DNA of 64,000 nucleotides from Blastobasis lacticolella (Eukaryota > Arthropoda > Insecta > Lepidoptera > Blastobasidae), in assembly GCA_905147135.1 (NCBI GenBank), contig LR990067.1:8246001-8310000 (forward strand). Reading direction: 5' to 3'. Made by a program: the position numbers and the translations under genes. Of the stretch, positions 32,932 to 43,963 are shown one piece after another (within the stretch, counting starts at the first letter, position 1; each line of letters begins with the position of its first letter). Below the pieces are notes generated by a model that was not told where the DNA came from, did not search any database, and worked only from the letters and a program-made list of their open reading frames with translations.

Positions 32932-32989
<58 letters not shown>
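32673..32989. repeat. CA/CG-rich alternating purine-pyrimidine tract, 317 bp
   Basis: (CA)n interleaved with CACG, CGCG and a few CAGA/CACC interruptions (32727-32790), ending in a pure CA run of about 50 bp. All six frames over it are simple repeat translations, not genes. Confidence 0.95.
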
Positions 32990-33600
32990 CAATGGCATTT
33001 TTTTTTACCATAAATTTACAGCGTTACACTACTTGACATAATGCATGAGGCATGATAATTTTTCATGACACAAGAAAGGGGTGTTATATTATATGTCTGA
33101 CGTGTGTATCTGTGGGTCTGTCTGAGGCATCGTGGCTCAAGACCGGACTTCCGACATCTGTCGATTAGGTTATTTAAGTTCTGAGTACGACCCAGCCCTC
33201 ATAAAAGCCGTAGGTAAGTTAAGTGGTATAAAAAGTTTCGTATCGCACTCACTCCGGAGTCACGTGGGCTCCACCGTCCTACATCTTGGATATTTTAGTT
33301 CTTGTATGTTGATAAGCTAGTATTTGTTTACTAATTTATATTTAGAAATGATACCTCTATTTGGGGTCAAATTGGGCGACTAATGCGTATATCATCATCA
33401 TTTAAAATTGATTGGGACGACATCGGCGAACTTGTGTTTCTTAATAATTTTTAATTTAACACTTTTTTTTATTATTATAAGTTTTGTTTTGAATCCTTAA
33501 GCCAGACATTTGACATTGACCGCCAACTTACTTGGCGGTAATTTATTTTTATTTGCTCTTGTTTTTTACTTTTACTTATTTTTTTGTCTATTTATTTTTG

Positions 33601-33912
33601 GCCGTGTGGTGTCTGGCAGAGTAGAATAGCACCAACCCCTTACACTCGTGGGTGTCGTACAAGGCGACTAATGTTTTCGAGGCAAAAGATCAAGAGCCTC
33701 CGTAGTCTGGAAAATGGGCAGCAACATTTTCCATTGTTATATTTAAACACTGCGATCTCTAACCCGCCTGCCAAGCGTGGAGATTATGGCAATAACCTCC
33801 CCTTTCGTGGGAGAGGCCCTAAGTCCTGCAGTGGACTGTTACGGGCTGTGATGATGACTATTTTTGTTTGCTTTAAGGCAATCCGTAGAAGATGATGATG
33901 ATGATGATGACG
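33601..33912 (+). repeat. Rep-C, full length, and a GAT microsatellite
   Basis: 33601-33858 from GCCGTGTGGTGTCTGGCAGA to GGGCTGTGATGATGA; (GAT)n at 33888-33912. Confidence 0.85.
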
Positions 33913-33924
33913 ACTAGCGGCCGG

Positions 33925-34208
33925 TCTCTACGTTAGTCGCCTACGACACCCGTCATTGTAAGGGGTTGGCGCAATGTTCTACTGTGCCTACTATATTTTG
34001 GGTCAAGATAATTTATAATGTCGAAAAAATATACAGTAGCCAAATGTATTATATTTTAGAAATACAGCGGCAAAACTTTCTTCGACTATAATATTTACCC
34101 TTATATAAAAAGTACCTACCTAATAGGTAATCTAACTTTTTTTTAAACATTTTATCATGCGGTGTCCGGTAGAATAGCACCAACCCCTGCGACAAGGGTG
34201 TCATATAA
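33925..34208. repeat. Two Rep-C 5' scraps in opposite orientation
   Basis: 33925-33990 (-) and 34155-34208 (+, GCGGTGTCCGGTAGAATAGC), separated by AT-rich DNA. Confidence 0.55.
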
Positions 34209-35118
34209 TTTGTAAACAAAATTCATACAATTTTGAAGGATACTATTTTTTATTTATATGGATACTGTTTATACACTCTAAATATGGTTTGTGCAACCCT
34301 ATGTCGAGGCTACATGCGCTGTGTTTATGTTTGTTTGACTGTACTTGTAGAATGTTACACTTACTTGCTGGTAAGTTTTATCACCTACCATTGGACAGCA
34401 AATAAATGTATACTGAATAGGTACTAAGTAATTATGTGACCCAAAATCAAAATGAATGAATAAATGAATGAATGTATTTATTTGTTTTATTGTATTGTTA
34501 TATATGTATTAAATTGCTGGTCTTTAGAAAAGCTTATTCAGCTTTTAATTTCTTTACCAAAATTAAATAAATAATTCGTAATAAGGTATACCTTGGCCAG
34601 AAACATATATTTTCTTTATTACCTCAACGGTGGCAAACAAGCTTATGACCATTGGTTTTTAATTTTATTTTATTATTATAATTTTTTTTATTATGTATTA
34701 CTATTACTTATAAGTATATAATTGTACAATGGCTCTCTCTATAGGCTAAATAAAGAACCCATAAAAGGGGAAATCTGTATAAGTACCTATGTTTCCATTT
34801 TTAACAAATTTATCAAAGGATGTTGTTGTTTTTAATAATTTATTTTTACTAAAAAGAGAGCTGGTGAGAACATAAGTTCGTATCATGAAAATTTAACTTA
34901 GTACTACACAAAACCAATCTCCAAAACCACAAAGTCGAAACGCTCTTAAAACAAAGGCAATGACCGAAGCAATGCATCCGACATCTCATCACCGCCGCAA
35001 TATATGCCAAAAGGTCACATATGTCGACCCTTTATGGCCTGTTGCAATCATAATGAATGATCATACTCATAATGAATCAAATTTATATCCAGTCGAAACA
35101 AATATGGCGCCCGTTAAA
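34209..35118. other. AT-rich region upstream of CPH-2
   Basis: Contains a short GAAT-type simple repeat near 34455-34475. No gene supported. Confidence 0.4.
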
Positions 35119-35283
35119 CTGTCAAAAAGCGCGCGCTTCCCACATCGCCGCCCTCGGCGCCGAGCGCCATAACATTTTTCATTACTTTTTTCATCGGTGG
35201 CCAGTACTGGTCAGTGGGCTCCATACAGCCAGTTCCAGTACAGCGATATAAAAACGGTATGTCGCAAGATGTGGCCGATCAGT
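35119..35283 (+). promoter_or_regulatory. CPH-2 promoter: upstream box, TATA box and initiator
   Basis: TATAAAAA at 35247-35254 and TCAGT at 35279-35283, again with 34 nt from the TATA T to the initiator A at 35281; the predicted 5' UTR is 26 nt. The upstream box at 35119-35140 (CTGTCAAAA then GCGCGCTTCC) matches that of CPH-1 except for a 1-nt length change and a few spacer bases. Confidence 0.75.
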
Positions 35284-35306
35284 AGCCTTCACGACGTCCA
35301 GCGAAG

Positions 35307-38300
35307 ATGAGATTTCTGGTCAGTCCAGTTTTCAGTTTTGCCTCTTTTTTGTTGTTTATTATTCAGTTCGTAGACGGAATAAAAAAAATGGATATTTTTA
35401 AATAACACGTGCGGTTTTTATCGCGTCGTCGATGAGTTTTTTCTTGTGCATTTAAAAATACTTAATTTTTTTCTTTGTTTATTGTGCCATGCAGGACAGT
35501 GTTGCAAGCAGTTACAATAGTGTTTGGTATATTATAATCGTGTTCTGAGTGTTGTCATTATTATTAATAACTAGATGGTCTGGCGCTTCGTTTGCGTGTG
35601 TCCTACCCCTACCCTGCTCTACCCTACCCCTAATACCCTAAAACAAGTGCAGCCTCCAGCTATAGGCACCTATAAGCGCATTGGTGATAACCGTGGTGTT
35701 GCTAATGCCCATAGAAGGCTGCACCACTATCCATCACGTGGCCCGCTTGCCTATTAATCTGCCATATCACATTAAATACAGCCCTCCTGAAGTTATACGT
35801 GAGCTTACATTCGGTAAATAAATTTTATTTATATTCGTCAAGTGCGAGTCGGCCTAGCTCACAAAACTTTAAGAGGTTCTAAGCCACAAAATTAAAAAAA
35901 AACTCTGTTTAACTTGTCTCTGTTGTGATAGACAGACAGACAGTCGACGTAATCATAATACCTGAAAGCTTATTATCTAAACCGTTATATCGTATTTCAA
36001 GGAAACAGGTATCTATAAAGATAATAACTAAGGTTTACGTGAAATAGTGTTCAAGACATTCTCCATTACTGACAAACAATTAGAAATAACCTTCAATGTT
36101 AATATGCAAGCATAACCAACGACTTGATTCTTGAAAAGTATGGATAGCAGATCATTTAGTACATAGATATAACATTATGGACTCGTACGTCCGTCTATCG
36201 AAAAAGACACCATTGCCACCGCGATAATCAATATTAGACGTTTCCAGGAATTAGACGCGTTAAGACATAGACGTATCTTTATTTGGTCCAATAACACATT
36301 CAAAAAACCTGAAACTAACAGAATAAGTACATAATAAGGAAGCAGACGTCATCGGAAAGAAATCAAAGAAAGAAAGTAAAGAAATCAAACACATCAAGGA
36401 AAAAACCAAAATTCACGCAGTCACAAATTACTTAAATGATTCACAAATCAAACAAAATAAGTAATAGATTCTGAATCACATTACAAAACAATGTAAAATA
36501 TGTGATGGGTGACCTTGATGTAAATAAATAGTTGTCATTCGGACTTTATTACAGTGAAGAACATGGTTCATAAAGAGCAACAAACCAAGAACATATTACG
36601 AATTTGAACATTAACATTTTCTAAACTATACCTTGAGAAATATAGAGGAAAAAGAATAGAAACATCACAACATTTAAGATATATTGATCCAAAGCTCCAA
36701 TGCAATGAGTATGCCAACAATAATTTAAAAGCATGGAGGCAAGATCCAGTCGTCTTGCAAAGAAAGCACAATCCTGCCAGCCAAAGGAGTACAAAATACA
36801 CACAAAGGAGTACAGAGTACAGGGAGTTCATCCTCACACCTTGGAACCACATTGGTCAACTGTGCGGTCAAAGGAACTTTCTACCACACACGCTAAGGTT
36901 GTGGAATGAGCTCCCTGGAGAGTACAACATGGAGTTCTTTATGGAAGGTGTGAAAAGGTATTTACGGGGCCGGTAGCGCGTAGGTACAGTCGAATTCATT
37001 AATATGTGAGCATTGCCAAGGCTTCAAATATAAATGTACATGGAAGGGTACTTATATATCTGAGCAGATGTACATATGTTTCATTGGTGAATCTGCTCAG
37101 ATATATAAGTACCCTTCAATGTACATTTATATTTGGAGCCTTGGTAATGCTCTCATATTAATGAACTCGACTGTGCCACCACTAGAACCTATTGTAAACG
37201 TTGCGGTGACTGCTAACCATCAGGCAGTCCATAAGAATATTTGCCATCTTAGTGGTATAAAAAAGAAAAAAAGAAAGCAGCTTGACAGACAATTCCATCT
37301 TCGAATAACAAGCGAAAACCAGCGAAAACTAGAGCAGAAAACTAGTATTAAATATTCGCGACACCGATCCAATTAATTCAAGAAACACACTAATTACGAA
37401 GTCAATTATGCAAAATTAAATGAAACCTTGCCTTGCTATAAGCTGAAACCGGTAGGAGCACGTTCAAAGCCGTCCTTTTGAGTAATAATAATGAATGAGA
37501 TCTATTAAGTCTGGAAATGTTTTGGGAAAATTAGATACTTTAATATATTATTATAAACATCGTGTATCGTGCTTTATTCTTTCTTTTTTTATGGTTGTAG
37601 TAGTTTCGGCGTACCTATATACTTACAAACATACACAATTAGTCGTTATAGTTAAGGATATTACCGCAAGGCATCAATCGTGATCTAATCTGGACAAGAT
37701 GATATTAACAGGGTCACGGAGGTCAGACGGCATTCGCTCCACTCTATAAACATACACCAATAATACAGTAGTTACCAAGATCTGCCAAATCCTGGATGGT
37801 AGTCAAGGCGGACCCCGGGCCCTCGCGTGCAAGTACACAAACCGCGGCATTAACGCCAAGATGATGTTTTTCTATCAATCATCAATGCAACAAAAGCCAT
37901 TCTGTCTACGTAGAAAACTACTCAGAAATACACAGAAAGCATTAATTTATACCATGTTTGTTTGATCCGCCTACAACGTACTCCGTTCATACTGTCTCTA
38001 ACTCGAATTTTCCTTCACAGATTATTTGCGCCGCGCTGGCCTGCGCACTGGGAGCGCCCTCGGGCCCGACTTCCACATATATAGACCCCGACGACGCCGA
38101 GGCTGGCGCCATCGATGCCGAAGTAAAGTTCGATGACAAAGCACGACTGGACACCGAAAGGACCAACCAATACGAGTACGAGGAGGAAATGAAGAAAGAA
38201 AGGGCAACAGAGAAAGCAGAGTTAGAGAAAGAGATGAAAGAGGAAGCGTACTGGTCGAACGAGGAGATGAAATGGCAAGCTCTTGAGACCGTTAATACAG

Positions 38301-38902
38301 CTAAAGCGAAATTAGAAGGCACTGAAGCAGCTAGCAGCCCGTCTCAAGCGAATCTCTTCTATCATGGATACTTTGTCCCACAATCGTTACATGTGGTACC
38401 CAAGGGGTCGCAAATAAATCAGATTGCTTCGTTTCCGGCGCCAGTAGCCCCAATCGCGAGCCCTGTGGTACGCCAGCTTACCTACCAACCGATATACTAC
38501 TCTCCATTGACTAGGTTGAGCCCGATAGCTCCTATCGTACCCCAGATCGCCCCCTTCGCACCATTCTCTCCAATAGCCTCGCCCATCTTCTACACGCCGA
38601 TTGTAGCTAAAACCGAGGCCAAGAAAGACGAAGACAAAAACGGCAAATTGACCAAATCTGCTGACGAGAAGAGAGAAGAGTCGAAAAAAAGACTAGAAAA
38701 AGACAAAGCCAAAGCTAGAGACGGCGTCAAAACGGCTGATCCAGCGAAATCCGATGAAATCGAACCCTTACCACTGACAACCATCTTCATCACACCCGAT
38801 TACAAACCGGCGTTGACGCCGTACACTTACATCCTCCCAGGACAAGTAGCACCACCTCTTCAACCACCGACCCTCATCACCACCCCATGGATTAAAAAAT
38901 AA
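35307..38902 (+). CDS. CPH-2: divergent charged cuticular-protein paralogue, 2 exons, 297 aa
   Basis: Paralogue of CPH-1 and CPH-3. Exon 1 is 35307-35318 (MRFL); exon 2 is 38021-38902, separated by a 2702-bp phase-0 intron (donor GTCAGT, acceptor TTCACAG). The join gives signal peptide MRFLIICAALACALG followed by APSG, matching the mature start of CPH-1. The core is recognisable (DPDDAEAGAIDAEV at 26-39, YWSNEEMKWQALE at 81-93, then AKAKLEG). In place of glycine/tyrosine repeats it has a Glu/Lys-rich segment (about 50-80, predicted helix or coiled coil by composition), a Pro/Ile/Ala-rich segment (about 150-215), a second Lys/Glu/Asp-rich stretch (about 218-260) and a Pro/Thr-rich tail ending PWIKK. 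No internal stop over 882 bp of exon 2 argues for a functional gene. Cuticular role is inferred from the paralogy; the altered body suggests a different matrix property. Confidence 0.85.
36820..37268 (+). repeat. LINE-G 3' end split by a MITE
   Basis: 36820-36985 encodes EFILTPW, RTLRLWNELPGEYN-like, MEFFMEGVKRYLRGR. 37195-37268 continues with the tail (TGCTAACCATCAGGCAG, CATCTTAGTGGTATAAAAAA) as in 16600-16650. The MITE at 36987-37173 sits in the break. Confidence 0.75.
36987..37173. mobile_element. Foldback MITE with 82-bp inverted repeats, 187 bp
   Basis: Left arm 36987-37068 and right arm 37092-37173 are the same length and differ at 5 positions; loop 23 bp. Ends CAGTCGARTTC preceded by TA (right flank TG), suggesting a Tc1/mariner-type element. 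In CPH-2 intron 1. Confidence 0.88.
37682..37864 (+). repeat. SINE-A 3' fragment in CPH-2 intron 1
   Basis: GGGTCACGGAGGTCAGACGG to ATTAACGCCAAGATGATG, carrying an extra 25-bp insertion (ACATACACCAATAATACAGT). Confidence 0.75.
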
Positions 38903-38903
38903 A
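38898..38903 (+). terminator. CPH-2 poly(A) signal overlapping the stop codon
   Basis: AATAAA at 38898-38903 contains the stop codon (TAA 38900-38902). No other AATAAA occurs in the next 100 bp, and a GT/T-rich stretch (CTTGTTTTATTTG) follows 18 nt later, so the 3' UTR may be only 15-30 nt long. Confidence 0.6.
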
Positions 38904-39337
38904 TCGATTCACACGAAGTCTCACTTGTTTTATTTGATCCAGTAAGTCAAAGTACAAAAATAACGAAAGAGGAAACGCAGAATTCTGGTAACCTTAGCTT
39001 GTGGAGACAGTAAGGCAGCCTTTTTTTCGCGGATCTGTAACATCTCGTTCAATTATACCTAAGCTTACCTTGGCTAATGCTCAAGACGAAGGTCTTTGAC
39101 CAGTTTTAACAAATATCTACGGAACGGAGACGTGGTCTTTTACTGTGGGCTTCATAAGAAAGCTCATTACTTTTTATTTATTTATTTATTCAACGTTTAT
39201 TGTGCACAATAAATAGTATACAAAATAGACATACAGAAAAAAATCACAACAGGTACAGCTTATTTCTAAAGAAATATCTTCCAGCTGACCAACGGAAGAG
39301 AGAGGGCTCTTTCTTTCACCGACATAGCCCAAAAGAT
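38904..39337. other. Downstream flank of CPH-2
   Basis: No gene; TTTATTTATTTATT near 39172-39190. Confidence 0.35.
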
Positions 39338-39556
39338 TTGTTAAGTGGCAGTGGGCAGGGCACATAGTTCGCAGAACAGATGCGACAGGCAAGTTCTCGA
39401 GTGGTGACCGAAGCGTGGGTAAGCAAGGTGAACCGACGACCTGGTAAATGGAGCAGATCCAACCTGGATGCGGCCGGCACAAGAAGACGCCTTTGTGGAG
39501 ATCTCTGGGAGAGACCTTTGCCCAGCAGTGGGTCTCAGGTGATATGATGATGATGA
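39338..39556 (+). repeat. LINE-D coding end
   Basis: Encodes LSGSGQGT/WQWAGHIVRRTDA-like, then GRTRRRLCGDLWERPL, ends CCCAGCAGTGGGTCTCAGGT and a GATGAT tail. Confidence 0.7.
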
Positions 39557-39789
39557 ATAGCTAATGCGCTTATTACACATTCCTAAATTCAGTGACTGAA
39601 TTCAGAAACAAAAAGCGTGAGAGCAAATCAAAGTGGAATGTATTGCTCAAAGAATAAGGTCCATTTCTGTATCACTTATATTACGACACGCGTCGCTCCG
39701 CTTTTCAAAAATCCGAAATAAAAATGTTTGTAGATTTATTACTAGTTATGTTATTGTAGGAAGTGGTTGGTGACTGCAATATGTATTCA

Positions 39790-39975
39790 TTGGTAATTAG
39801 CCGTTACTCAGCGGCTTCCACCCGCGCGCAGTTCTGATCTCAGAAATCAACTTTCCCGCGAGAACCTATTATTTTCCCGGGATAAAAAGTAGCCTATTTT
39901 ACTCAGTGATAATGCATTCTAATGGAGAAAGAATTTTAAAAATCAGTCCAGTCGTTTTTGATGTTATTCATTATG
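39790..39975 (+). repeat. Dispersed repeat (GCGACTTCGTCCGCG family, divergent)
   Basis: AAAAGTAGCCTATTTTACTC and AAAAATCAGTCCAGTCGTTT follow the same order as 11855-12040. Confidence 0.45.
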
Positions 39976-40509
39976 AACAAAAACACAACTCTTTTCTCTT
40001 AATAATATTAGTAAAAATGTTACTATTGTCTATAATTGTATATATAAGTCAGTCACGCTATTTCAATGTTGGTACGTTTTTACACAGATATTTAAATATA
40101 ATTTAAAAAGAAGTTAACATTACTTTCTAACTTTAGCTTTAGTTAAAGACCAAACCTAGTCAAAACCAGATCAATTGACATATCAGAAGCCCAACTACAA
40201 ATCACCTGTCGAACAAACAAGACCCTGTCAATAAAAACTAGTCCACAAAATGCAGTTTGCTGGCGCCAAATGTCACGCCAATCATAGCAGTGGGGCCAGT
40301 GGGACAATGAGTCAGCTGATAATGGGTAAATATATGCATGCAGAGTCAGAGGCGGCCAACTCTCGGAGTGAAGGGTTCGCATCGAGATATTTTTTGGGTA
40401 ATTTAATTCTGTTCTAAAAATATTTATTTCAGAGTGTTATAGACTGTGAGGGTGTAGGTGATCCAACGTCATCGAGTACAAGAAAATTACTACTACTACC
40501 AAAGAACTA
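39976..40509. other. No recognised gene
   Basis: 40259-40385 is a less AT-rich patch (TGCTGGCGCCAAATGTCACG, CAATGAGTCAGCTG); no exon could be built from it. Confidence 0.3.
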
Positions 40510-40732
40510 TTTTTTTTTATGTTATACGGCAGACAAACAGGCAAGCGGGCCACCTGATGGAAAGTGGTCACCGCCGCCTATGGACATCAGCAACACCAGG
40601 GGAGTCACCAATGCGTTGCCCGCCTCTGAAGAGACCTCTAATATACCTCTTGAACGATCCCATGTCATAGTCCAAAGGAAACACTGCGGCTGGGAGCTCA
40701 TTCCACATCTGAATCGTACGAGTCAAAAAGAA
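40510..40732 (-). repeat. LINE-E 3' end
   Basis: ATGTTATACGGCAGACAAAC to CACATCTGAATCGTACGAGT; minus strand encodes WNELPAAVFPLDYDMGSFKR. Confidence 0.8.
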
Positions 40733-41537
40733 AAGTGATATTAATGTGGCTGATAGGCGAAACTGTCAAGAGGATGTGTGGCCGACCGGTCTTTTTACTT
40801 CTAAAACCCACATAAGAGGTACATGCTACAAAAAGTCGAAGTTTGGGTCACTCAAAAAATGTTTTGTGCCCGGTTGTGCACGGGCAGACCAACGTTTCGT
40901 GGGTCTTAACCTCTACGATTGCTACAAAGTGGAATTTTCTTGTATTCGACGATCTACGGCGCCCACACAGTCTATAAGAAACAATAAATTTAGCCTAGTA
41001 AGGGAGATAACGCCTTTATAAGGGATATCATAGGCATCTCTAGGGTGGATAATTTGTTATTTATAGAGGCTCAATGATAACGCCATAATAACGTCTAAGG
41101 ATGATTAATCGTCATCAAGTCAAGGCCTACGCTGGACATAGACAGTTCCCAGGATTCCATATAACTTAAATATCTCTGTTTGAGTTATTTAAGTCATATG
41201 GATCAAATCTGGTTCTCAGCAAAGTGGTCGGAAGTTCGAAACAATCCTATGACAGAGAACGATGGCGGATATTTAGTAACAGAGTTCAGTTCAATTTCAG
41301 TAACAGAAACGACATCCGCTCTCGTCAGGTAGCAGATGTCCTGCCTGGTCGACGGTGGCCTAGGCAATAAAAACTAAAGCGACCCACAAGTTGACCACTC
41401 CTGTTCCAAACCACAAATCAATGCAGACTGCATACCAAGCCAACACAACAGCTCGAACCAATCCGTAAAAGGTACGCTATGCTCTCCCCCAAGGTTTTAG
41501 TATAGTTATCTATAATTCGATGTACTTAACTTAAACT
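40733..41537. other. No recognised feature
   Basis: A faint LINE-D tail (CCTACGCTGGACATAGACAG) near 41125-41150; otherwise nothing seen. Confidence 0.35.
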
Positions 41538-41703
41538 CATTGGCGTATCTAGGGCTATTTTCCAGGGGGGGGCTGGCTCCTGAGGTGGCCGATGAAGCCG
41601 AGTCAATCGTTCAACGACAATGTTCAGCCAGTGAGCACCCCATCCTGGGGTGGGCACCAGACCACGCACGGCCCACCCGGCCCCCCCTTTTCCTACGCCT
41701 ATG
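41538..41703. mobile_element. hAT-type MITE, 166 bp, second copy
   Basis: CATTGGCGTATCTAGGGCTA to TACGCCTATG, flanked by CTTAAACT at 41530-41537 and 41704-41711 (8-bp target duplication). Confidence 0.87.
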
Positions 41704-41959
41704 CTTAAACTCAGCCAAGAGAGTCTGTACAGGGGCCTAATTCTCGTGTGACATGTCGAATTCGACATTTTTTCTGGCCACAGATCTCCACAACTATCGA
41801 CATTGAAATGTCAACTGCAGCCAAAACATATTTTCTCAACAATCTCCGACAGTCGTATATTGAAGATCAACTTCAGTGACGTTTTAATACAGTTTTTTAG
41901 CTAGATAAAGGGTCAGATTTGAGATAACATAGCGCGAGAATCGCCCCCTAGTACACAAA

Positions 41960-42062
41960 GAAACTTTTTTTTTTATCAATAGGCTTGCATTTGACCTCAA
42001 CTCACCTGATGGAAAGCGATGATGAGGTCGAAGATGTAGCATGCGTGTCTAGAAGATACCTA
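41960..42062 (-). repeat. LINE-F 3' scrap
   Basis: CACCTGATGGAAAGCGATGA, GAGGTCGAAGATGTAGCATG. Confidence 0.55.
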
Positions 42063-42131
42063 TCTTGATTTGAAGACTCCAAGGTTATACTTATCGTTAT
42101 CAGTCTCATTAAAATATGTCATATTTCCTTC

Positions 42132-42761
42132 TTATCATCACAACCCATAACAGTCCACTGCAGGTCTTGGGGCCTTCCACAAAAGCGGAGATGATTGCCA
42201 TAATCTCCACGCTTGGCAGGCGGGTTGGAGATCGCAGTGTTATAAATATAACAATGGATAAAGCTGCTGCCCATTTTCTAGCCTACGAAGACTCTAGATC
42301 ATTTGCCTCGAAAACGGTAGTTGCCTTGTTCACACCCACAGATTGAGCATGCCTGTCCAGAAACAACACTTTAAGAGGAGTCTCTAATATAATTATAAGT
42401 TAATTGCCGAAATGATGAGATTTACAGGAAATTTGCGATATTTTGTAAAACGATTCTTATTCTTCTTTAACTGACGACAGAAAGTGGGAAAACACAATTG
42501 GTTTCATCATCACAGCCCGTATCAGTCCACTGCAGGACTTAGGGCCTCTCCCGCCAAAGGGGAGGTTATTGCCATAATCTCCACCCTTGGCAGGCGGGTT
42601 GGAGATCGCAGTGTTTAAATATAACAATGGGAAATGCTGTTGTCCATTTTCCAGTCTACGGAGACTCTCGATCTTTTGCCTCGAAAACATAAGTCGCCTT
42701 GTACGACACCCGCGAGTGTAAGGGGTTGGTGCTATTCTACTCTGCCGGATACCACACGGCC
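42132..42761 (-). repeat. Two Rep-C copies in the same orientation
   Basis: 42132-42342 and 42507-42761. The second is full length (ATCATCACAGCCCGTATCAG to GGATACCACACGGCCC). A LINE-F scrap (GAGCATGCCTGTCCAGAAAC) follows the first. Confidence 0.8.
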
Positions 42762-43007
42762 CATTGGTTTACTAACTTCTATATAATTGCCTTTCAAACC
42801 TCTGGACCGATTGTGTTGAATCAAAGTTAAAACCCTCTCGACCAAACTCGAACAATTAGACAAAACCGCATCCGTTCGCAATCTATGCAGCCACAGAGAA
42901 AACATAGTAAACAATGACGTCAAATAAACTTATGACTCCACGAGGATAACGGTGACGTAGGTGTAATAAAGACGTGTTAATGTCTTGTAAATACCATGGT
43001 CATCATC

Positions 43008-43330
43008 ATTATTTTGCCGTTAATGGTCCTGGTTGTGCTCTCGCGCAGGAGAGACCGTGGTCCGCCTAGACCATAATTCAGAATTTGGCAGATCAGATAA
43101 TTACAGTGGAGCAACTCCGTGACCCTGCTACCAGATAAACCTGACAAGATTGGACCATGGTCACGCATTCATTACGATGTTTTAACCTCACTGTAAGAGC
43201 ATCGGTTAGTATCCAACTAATGTACATAACTCAGAAAGGAGTCATTGGTACATGGCCGCAGTGGTATTCGAACCCGGTACCTCTCGCTTACGAGCCGGAT
43301 ACCTTAACCACTCGGCCACCGACGCTCACG
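43008..43330 (-). repeat. SINE-A, full length with small deletions
   Basis: TTGCCGTTAATGGTCCTGGT to CACTCGGCCACCGACGCTC; box B complement GGTATTCGAACCC. Confidence 0.8.
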
Positions 43331-43594
43331 CCACTTAGACATACTAAGTAGTTAATTAGAACCGAATACAAGACGGAGGCAGAACCAAATTACAAGGCAC
43401 CTACCGCGGTAATAAATATTTATTACCCGATCTATGCGCACATCCTCTTCGCGATTGTAATTAGAAAAAAAATCGGCGCAAGGAAACATGCTAAGTTTAT
43501 CACATTTACATAATAAATGATTGGCGAATGTGTTTTCGTAAAATAATTAACGATTTTTATACAACATAGTGTGGGGATCGGCACGACGCGAGGA
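43331..43594. other. No recognised feature
   Basis: AT-rich, no supported gene. Confidence 0.3.
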
Positions 43595-43935
43595 TTTCTT
43601 TTTTTAAATTTTAGACTACCCAGGCATTAGACCGCCACCTCACCTGGTGGTAAGTGACGATGCGGTCGAAGATGGAGCATGCCTGTCTAGGAACAGCCTA
43701 CTCACTCTAGCCTTGAAGGCGTCCAGATTATAGTGATCAGGGAACACACTCGCAGGCAACGCGTTCCATTCCTTAGCCGTTCGCATTATAAAGGTTGAAC
43801 CAAAGCGGCTCGTGCGGGCAGCTGGAAGATCCACGACATCCACGACGCGAGGATGCCGAAGACCGGGCGAAGTGGAGGAGAATGAGTTGGAAAGCGGACC
43901 CTGGCAGAGGCCGGGGTATGCGCTAGGACGATGAC
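43595..43935. repeat. LINE-F 3' end (-) fused to an RTE-like 3' end (+)
   Basis: 43595-43845 is LINE-F in reverse (minus strand encodes [20 protein letters not shown]). 43846-43935 (GACGCGAGGATGCCGAAGAC, AAGCGGACCCTGGCAGAGGC) is the same terminal piece as 9475-9555 on the plus strand. Confidence 0.75.
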
Positions 43936-43963
43936 GATAGTGTGGGGACCGGCAGAGTACCTT

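Larger units (their letters stand above)
35319..38020 (+). other. CPH-2 intron 1 (2702 bp) with transposon fragments
   Basis: Contains a CCTAC-rich and LINE-E-like piece (35600-35775), a LINE-G 3' end split by a MITE (36820-37268) and a SINE-A 3' fragment (37682-37864) that ends about 155 bp before the acceptor. The remaining DNA (35776-36819 and 37269-37681) is AT-rich with no recognisable coding or repeat. Confidence 0.8.

Noticed and set aside
32650..33036. Several long open frames of His/Thr or Cys/Val repeats
   Set aside because: They are translations of the CA/CG microsatellite in every frame.
37958..38020. Extending CPH-2 upstream of 38021 in the same open frame
   Set aside because: That stretch ends in a polypyrimidine-like acceptor (TTCACAG) and lacks a signal peptide, whereas the MRFL exon gives a complete one.
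40259..40385. Possible promoter or first exon of a fourth cuticular gene
   Set aside because: It contains ATGAGTCAGC but no TATA/TCAGT pair at 34 nt and no MRFL-type exon follows.
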